Positions 58,181 through 64,000 of a DNA stretch of 64,000 nucleotides are shown one piece after another; the stretch's first letter is position 1, and each line of letters starts with the position of its first letter. The DNA is from Centropristis striata. Lineage: Eukaryota > Chordata > Actinopteri > Perciformes > Serranidae. The position numbers were made by a program, and so were the translations under genes. Location of the stretch: assembly GCF_030273125.1 (NCBI RefSeq), contig NC_081540.1:11608296-11672295 (forward strand). Direction: 5' to 3'. The notes below the pieces were generated by a model. That model was not told the DNA's origin. It was given only the letters and a program-made list of their open reading frames with translations, and did not search any database.

Positions 58181-58440
58181 AATGAGAAAATCTACTGAAC
58201 ACAACTGTTTGGCTGCATCGTGCGGTCATGAAATCAGATGACTCATTAGTGCAACAAGGGTGACCTTTTCATAAGGGCGGTGACATGTGGGGAAGGTCAC
58301 CGTGGTTAAATGGCACACCCCTAAGTGACTGTCAATCAAGCGGCTGCCACCGTGTCGCCTCCCTGTCATCGTGCAGCAAATATTATGCAAGGACGCTGGG
58401 GTGAATTAACCTTCCACTGCTTGTGTGCTGCGCCGCTTGA
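58181..58440. promoter_or_regulatory. Putative regulatory block with nuclear-receptor half-sites
   Basis: AAGGGTGACCTTTTC (58256-58270) and GGGAAGGTCACCGTGG (58290-58305) carry extended half-sites TGACCTT and AAGGTCA in everted orientation, 25 bp apart. Nearby are ACTGTCAATCAAGCGG (PBX-type) and AAATATTATGCAAGG. Complex and repeat-free. Function is inferred from motifs. Confidence 0.38.
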
Positions 58441-59420
58441 ACGGGTTCCAGATTTGTCAAAAGGAAAACTTGCTTGAAATGTATGAATTTTTAAGGGTTA
58501 GCAGTGATTTACACTTAACAAACTGGTTGTTTAGAAGAAGATTTATTTTTGAGCCACCTGTAAAGACAGCAGTTAGGGGCGAAATGATTCACAGCTCAAT
58601 TTTCTGCCACTTTTTGAGGTATCCAGGTCTGGCATTAATTCAGCCCCGCCTCAGGGCTCATCAAAAGTAAGTGAAGGTGTGAGATTAGAAATTGTTTTTT
58701 CTGCTATTTTTCCCTGCCGTAGTTTAGCGTTACCGGCTTCATGCCCTGACAAGAAGTGACTGCAGGCACTCGAGGTGAGTCTGTGCGGGAAATCAGTTTA
58801 GAAATTACTGTTGGTGGGAATAAGTGTGGCACACATGAATGAGAAATAGATGTCAGTGTGCATTTCAGCAGCCAATCACTTGAGTGGGGCTCTCCAGGAA
58901 CACAAGTGAGAAGTGGGCAAATAATTGGACTCCCTGTGTCCTGTTAAAATATGTGTGTCGGTAAAAGCAGCCAGGGAAGGTGTACTTCACCCAGCAGAAT
59001 ACCAAAGATTCGATAAATAGAAGAAGAGAAGGGAGGCACTTGAGGCTTTACTCCAGCTTCGCTAAAGAAAAAACAAGGAGCTGCAATAATGACTGAAACA
59101 GCGTTTACTGCGCTGCAATCTGCATCCGAGTCATCCAGTGCGTTTTATACCACCGAGTAAAAGACTCATTCTGATTAAGACTGTGGCCAAGTTGCTCTAG
59201 AAGAACTTTACCAGGATCTAATCAAATAAGCCTATACATTAAGTGCACATTAAGAGCAGACATTAGGCATTAACAACTGTTCTCATATTACAGATGTTAA
59301 GAAAGTGGAAAAGTATCAGAATGTTTGATTCATGCTGCTTACAATAAGTTTTGCACTTCCTTTGACACAGTTTGGATCCTGCCTGTGCAGAATGACCTGC
59401 AACAAACAAAAATGTTTAAC
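58441..59420. other. Unassigned stretch of mixed composition
   Basis: 58440-58990 is fairly complex and might include regulatory sequence; an 81-codon plus-strand frame (58425-58670) has no domain. The rest shows nothing defined. Confidence 0.35.
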
Positions 59421-59423
59421 AAA

Positions 59424-59452
59424 ATTATTATTATTATTATTATTATTATTAT
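59424..59452. repeat. ATT trinucleotide microsatellite
   Basis: About nine ATT units; gives Ile, Leu or Asn runs in crossing frames. Confidence 0.95.
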
Positions 59453-60427
59453 GTTTAACAGCAGACATATGCAAAGAAATCAATGCACATCTTGCAATGC
59501 AATTTGCAGCCCTGAGTGTCCAGTGAGCTGAGTTCTTTATCAGATTATTGTCTTTATGATTAGAATTTCCTTTGGTTTTCACTTTTATTTTGAAGAAACA
59601 AAATCCACGACATAAGTGATAAAATTTAAAGCAGCTGGAAAGGCATCTAAAAAATGTAAAACTTAAATTAATTTCTGGCTATAATTTGGTTTTATGTGAA
59701 CTATTGTTGTCTTTGTATCATGTTTGTCAGCTGGCGATGCAGATTGCACATCTATGACACACACATTTTAAAAAAAAATAAATTTGCTGTATTAGATGTC
59801 AATCCTAATTCTGCACATTTGGGACAAAACTCTGCCTCAGAAGGTTCTTTCAGCCTACATATGTCACTTTCTCTCCGCAGCATGTTCAGTAATTATGTTT
59901 TTCGCATATCACAGTGAAGTTGAAGAAAACCAGACACCCTTCAAGTCTGATAGGAAGCGTTTAATTGGTTCAAAAATCAGTGCCAGAAATAGAGTCAGTC
60001 AGCAACAAGCATTACATAACTGTAATTTAGTTTGTTCTGGGTCAGCGGGCCTCGGCTCTCCGACGGTGCAACGTTAAAAAATGTGACAATTCTTATTAAA
60101 CACAGTGTGAACGATGCAGATCAGCAGGCAGGATCCAGCCTGGAGGTTACGCACGGTTTTCTATCAGGGTTCCACTGACAGGACTTTTTAATCATTTTAA
60201 ATTTCATGCCCCCAAAACAAAGGAAAACTTAAGTCATGTTTTGCCTTTAAATGTGGTCCTTAAGGCGTTGGATGCAGCAAAAGCCCTCTATAAACTAGAC
60301 CCTGCCCAAAATACATGTTAGCAGGGCAGGCTGCTATCAGTAACGCTTCATAGTTATTCCTATGAAAATAAATGCACTGAAATTGGAATTCAGGTGTCGG
60401 ATGGCCCCAAACCTCCTGAAGACCCAC
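59453..60427. other. Unassigned stretch
   Basis: Frames of 73 and 93 codons (59.7-60.1 kb) without domain. Nothing recognised. Confidence 0.4.
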
Positions 60428-60590
60428 ATGTGAAAACAAGAGAGAACTGTTTTTAACTTGAGATACGTTGTTTACATAAGTTACGTGAATCCTATTTTTG
60501 AACGTAACTTACATCAACAATGTAACTTGAAGCAGTCACATGACCCTTGTAACTACTTCATTTCAGGCATTTAAGTACATTTATTCACTG
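60428..60590 (+). mobile_element. SINE-like repeat, copy 3 (3' part)
   Basis: Shares the body CAGTCACATGACCCTTGTAA, CTACTTCATTTCAGGCATTT and AAGTACATTTATT with copy 2, in the orientation of copy 1. The tRNA-like head is missing or too decayed to see. Confidence 0.5.
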
Positions 60591-60814
60591 TTTAAACTGT
60601 CTTTTATAACGCCTTACCAGGAGGTTTTTTTCCCTAAACCTAGGTCAGTGGTTTTACGACATAAATCCACAGAAACTGCAGTCTTTTTTACAACCTTGTA
60701 CCGTAAGTGTGTGCTATTTTTAGAATGCACCGTTGTACCGCGAGCCGCAATACACACCTAGGTGCCCTAATTTGTGGTACTGACACACAAAGACATCTTC
60801 AATGTTTTTTTTTT

Positions 60815-60964
60815 TGATAATGATTTGGGTTATTATCAAGAAAACTATGGAAAATGGCTAGATATCAGCTCCTAAATTTAGCTCTGATGAACTATTTTTG
60901 TTATTATTATATTTGTCCAAGAAATTGAAGAAAAAAAGTGGTCTAATCATTTTTTCCATGAATG
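60815..60964. mobile_element. Tc1/mariner-like MITE, right-half fragment
   Basis: Starts at the palindrome centre (TGATTTGGGTTATTATCAAG), continues through AAAATGGCTAGATATCAGCT, lacks about 40 bp of the right arm, and ends with TTTTTCCATGAATG followed by TA (60965-60966). Confidence 0.8.
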
Positions 60965-61129
60965 TATAAGATGTAAATGTGGATAACATGTTGTTGTCCA
61001 CATACTTTTGGCCACATCGTTTTTGATTGATTTATCTAAATGCTAAGCTATGTGAAGGTTTTCTTACAGAACATGAAGTATTGTATGTATTTAAAGGAAA
61101 GGTCCACCCTAAAGGAGAACTCCCACATG
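60965..61129. other. Unassigned
   Basis: No feature recognised. Confidence 0.3.
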
Positions 61130-61490
61130 TTATTTCTATAACACTGTCCTCCTCACTTCTAATTAGTGAATGTGAATCAGCTTCTCGTTAAGCCGAACAG
61201 CAGAGAGACACACTGCGGTGATGATGTCATGTACAGACAGATCCTGGAGCTGCTCCTCAGACAGTGAATAATGGAACAACTGCTGGATGTGGGGACGTTT
61301 TCTGATTCACAGCTGGAAGCCCGACATTCAAATGAAACTCATTTGGATGGAACGTCTCAAACAGAAAGTCCCACGAGCCCGCAGAGCCAGTCACTAATTC
61401 AGTGTCAATGCAGCGGCTCATCAATCGAGGACTTGAAGCTCTGCTTTCCAGTTTAGGGAGACAGTTTTCTGTTTGTAGATACGGGCTTTT
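61130..61490. promoter_or_regulatory. Possible regulatory block
   Basis: Complex sequence with AACGTCTCAAACAGAAAG, CAGCGGCTCATCAATCGAGG and CTTCTAATTAGTGAATGTG. A 61-codon frame at 61271-61456 has no domain. Weak to moderate case. Confidence 0.28.
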
Positions 61491-62269
61491 ACTGTCGCTG
61501 AATATAATGGAAACAGCTCAGTGGAAAAGACTGAATTTAACTTTAAATTAGAGAGGAGAGCTCACATGATACTTCTACAAAAAGATCCTTCATTAAGCCC
61601 TCTACCCTTTTATTTGTCAAGCTTTCAAATACAGCATTGCATGTTTACAAAAACTGCAGCTGATTTCCTCCGACATTTGTAGTCATTTTTGAAATGATGG
61701 GCACTTGATTTCAGCTGGCTCATGTGAAAAATCAAATATGCTTATGCATATATTTCATGTTATTATGCTAAATAAGTGCTGTGTCGTGATGCATCAGACT
61801 GAGGCTAAAACTTTTAGTTTATGTTAAATAATACGTAAGTAATATATAATGACTGGATTTATTTTACTTTTACTATAGATGCATAAAGCTGCCTGTGATT
61901 GGACAATAGTTTAGGGCTTTGGTGAGTGGTCTGTTGTGGACGAGGTTAATAAAACAAACCTCACAATGTTCTTGCAAAAATTTACAAGCACAGAAAACAT
62001 AGCTGTCATTTTGGATAAGTATTATCTTTTTATTATCAAAGCTTTGATGTTGATGGAGGCTTAATTTTAGCAAAGTTGCAATTTTCCTGTTGTAACACTT
62101 GTCCTGTTATACTCCAAATAAACTCCCAAATATGAGTAATAATCAAGACAAAACAACAAGCTTAATGCCTGCAGTATTTTTTTGATTCTGTACACAAGGC
62201 ACAAAGGTGCCGGCTACCAAACACAGACTGGTTCAATTAAAAAAACGACTGTTTATCATTTATTTATCC
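61491..62269. other. AT-rich stretch
   Basis: Nothing recognised. Confidence 0.45.
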
Positions 62270-62570
62270 ATCAGAAAACAATTGGACGTTATGATTGCAA
62301 TTTGCTTGATTAATGAGTTGATTAAGACTGTTAAATGTTTACAAAGGGGTTGAAACGCGCTCTGCAAATATTTTCAGAAAACAGGACGTCGCATCCCATC
62401 ACAGCCGTCTGTAAACTTTAATTAAGCACAAAACCATTCAGAGCCCCCTCCCGTTCCCCCCTCCTGGGATTCATTATTCCCACCTAAATCTGCATTTTTA
62501 ATTATTTAATTTGAGATAACGTTTGCAAGTTCCACCAGCAATTATTTATTTCTTAAAAACTCACAAAGAG
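62270..62570. promoter_or_regulatory. Putative regulatory block, TAAT-rich
   Basis: GATTGCAATTTGCTTGATTA running into ATGAG, GTTGATTAAGACTG, AACTTTAATTAAGCAC, GATTCATTATTCCC and TTTTTAATTATTTAATTTG fall within 250 bp, with CpG words (AAACGCGCTC, GGACGTCGC) between them. Enhancer-like by composition. Confidence 0.42.
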
Positions 62571-62930
62571 CTGCTGAAAAAAATGAAAGTGCTCTCCCTG
62601 AAAGGTGCAGCGGCTGAGGTAGGCCTGTAAATGAAGGCAATTTGCACAATAGAAAAAAAAAAAAAAGAGATTCATATTAACAACTGCCTCGGTTCAGACA
62701 TCAGTGTCTGGTGATTGTAAAGGCGTTTTCATCCAGCGTGCATCAAACTGGGAGGAGGAACACCGGCGTGTATTATCATAACAAACAAGCTCCCATCAAA
62801 GAAATAATTAATGGCATTGTGCCCAATATAAAACATCCCATCACGCCTCAGAAAGCCATGGGTGGGTGCAGAGTTTTAATCATGATCATAAAAAATGATC
62901 TTCCTGGGTTCAGATGACAGAGCTGTGCTG
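62571..62930. promoter_or_regulatory. Putative regulatory block
   Basis: After a poly(A) run at about 62652-62665, complex sequence with CACCGGCGTGTATTATCATA, GAAATAATTAATGGCATTGT and TTTTAATCATGATCATAAAA (a near-palindrome around TGATCA). The 68-codon plus-strand frame has no domain. Confidence 0.35.
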
Positions 62931-63420
62931 GTGTACAGGGTCAGAGGGAGCTCTGGTTCAGGTTTCTGATGTGATGTGGTGGATTTAAAAAAAAATATCT
63001 TTCAAGAGGGGAAGAGGTAGAGTGGCAACAAGGACACAGACTGTGCGTCTTGTCTCTGAAAATTGCTTCTGAAATCAGGAATATGACATCTTGTGTGAGA
63101 GCTACCTATGATACCAATGTTTGGGAGGAAATTCCGGCACACAGAAGACTGTGTGAAATGAAATAAATCCAGATATAATGCCATGTGCCATTTGTTTTGT
63201 GCACAAAATACTTTAGGTTCATTTTGAATTTCCACCATTTCCACCACTGACAGAGAAACAGAAGCTACACGAAAGATGGTTTTGCAGAGAACAGAGATGA
63301 AATGTTCATAAAGCAGTAAGAATTAAGGGTAAAATGTTTTTCATGAAAGTATCAAAATATGTCATAATACTCTCTCCAGCAGGAAACTCTGTGTCTGAAA
63401 AGTGAAGGCAATGCACCTAT
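62931..63420. other. Unassigned stretch
   Basis: An 81-codon minus-strand frame without domain. Nothing recognised. Confidence 0.4.
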
Positions 63421-63429
63421 AAAAGCCTC

Positions 63430-63620
63430 TAACATGCATTCTTTCAAAAGGCCACCAGGGGGCGACTCCACTAGTTGATGATAGGGCGCCACAGGAATGT
63501 ATTCTTCAACCAGGAAGTAAGTTAGCATTTTAGTGCCCTAGGGTCTATCGTCTCAAACTCAATGAGGATTTTCAATGGATTTTTGGTTGGATGCCTTTAA
63601 TAAGGTCTATGTTTACATAA
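63430..63620 (+). repeat. Dispersed-repeat-like sequence with a CTCF-like motif
   Basis: GGCCACCAGGGGGCGACTCC (63450-63469) is the opening phrase of a repeat common in fish genomes and is also a near-perfect match to the vertebrate CTCF core. Sequence beyond 63490 is decayed and the end is not definable. Confidence 0.5.
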
Positions 63621-64000
63621 GATTAAGAGATGTGCGTGTTTTGTTGTACGACATAAAATATACCCAGACCTGTGAATCTTGATGTTTTTATAGGTCTTTA
63701 CAAAGGCGGTTGCTAATAAGTGGCTAAATGAGACTACAGTGGTTGTCGGGGACATTAAACGTCATCACGGCAGACGCAGACAGGAACTCTCTCACTAGTC
63801 GTGTATTTCAGTGCCCTTGCAAACTCTTGTAGATTGTTAATTATGCTAAAATTTATTAGGCTACGAATTTGCTAGCTTGTCAAATGGCTGCTTAGCTTGT
63901 CAGACTACTGAAGCTTAACAGTAGTGAAGCTAAAGTCATGCGACCATGGTGTAGTTCGCTATAGCATAAGCATAGCTTTTTACTTCTGTAAATGCTTCAA
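63621..64000. other. Unassigned end of window
   Basis: No feature recognised. The last 150 bp are rich in short GCTA/AGCTT words without a clear unit. Confidence 0.4.

Noticed and set aside
1..64000. CRISPR arrays, operons or prokaryotic systems
   Set aside because: No regularly spaced identical repeats with unique spacers, no ribosome-binding-site/gene series and no long coding frames; the repeats present are vertebrate ones.
1..64000. microRNA or other structured RNA genes
   Set aside because: I scanned for a few well-known vertebrate microRNA sequences from memory and saw none. The only long hairpins are MITE palindromes. A covariance-model search would be needed for a firm negative.

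Overview
The window looks like 64 kb of non-coding nuclear DNA from a ray-finned fish, most likely a percomorph. The evidence is its repeats: long CA/TG microsatellites, a 3' fragment of an L2/CR1-type LINE, a LINE tail ending in a tetranucleotide array, and several miniature inverted-repeat transposons (MITEs) of kinds I associate with percomorph genomes. These are a Tc1/mariner-like palindrome at TA sites, a long palindromic element bounded by TTAA, and hAT-like elements. Names rest on remembered family hallmarks, not on a database search.

No protein-coding gene can be called with confidence. The longest open frames (269 and 275 codons) either run through CA/TG repeats, giving cysteine-valine or threonine-histidine runs, or cross GC-rich blocks with no recognisable domain. 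Four short stretches have splice-like edges and are listed as weak exon candidates: 2063-2395, 22027-22093, 36288-36346 and 38311-38420. The 67-nt candidate at 22027-22093 is the best because both splice signals are good. The window could be a large intron or a gene desert.

Layout. 1-8 kb: AT-rich sequence, a tandem array of ATTATAATGCATTATAA-type units, three paired CA/TG microsatellites, a CpG-rich block near 5.6 kb and a 367-bp palindromic MITE. 8-12 kb: a three-unit tandem array (8980-9683) and the L2 LINE remnant. 13-22 kb: complex blocks rich in homeodomain-type cores, a hAT-like remnant and a second tandem array. 22-25 kb: the candidate small exon, a nested MITE pair and a second copy of the 19.4-kb repeat. 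27-31.5 kb: the most GC- and CpG-rich part, without repeats and probably regulatory. 32-43 kb: LINE tail, hAT-like remnants, a 'gtggtcatttt' minisatellite repeat in three places, more than 600 bp of pyrimidine-rich strand, and another MITE. 44-50 kb: more complex blocks. 51.3-52.6 kb: two nearly complete MITEs next to each other. 53-64 kb: complex AT/homeobox-core blocks, a tRNA-like (SINE-like) repeat in three copies and a CTCF-like motif inside a repeat at 63.45 kb.

If the complex blocks are conserved enhancers, the window would be the regulatory landscape of a developmental gene outside it. That is inference from composition, because conservation cannot be measured from one sequence.
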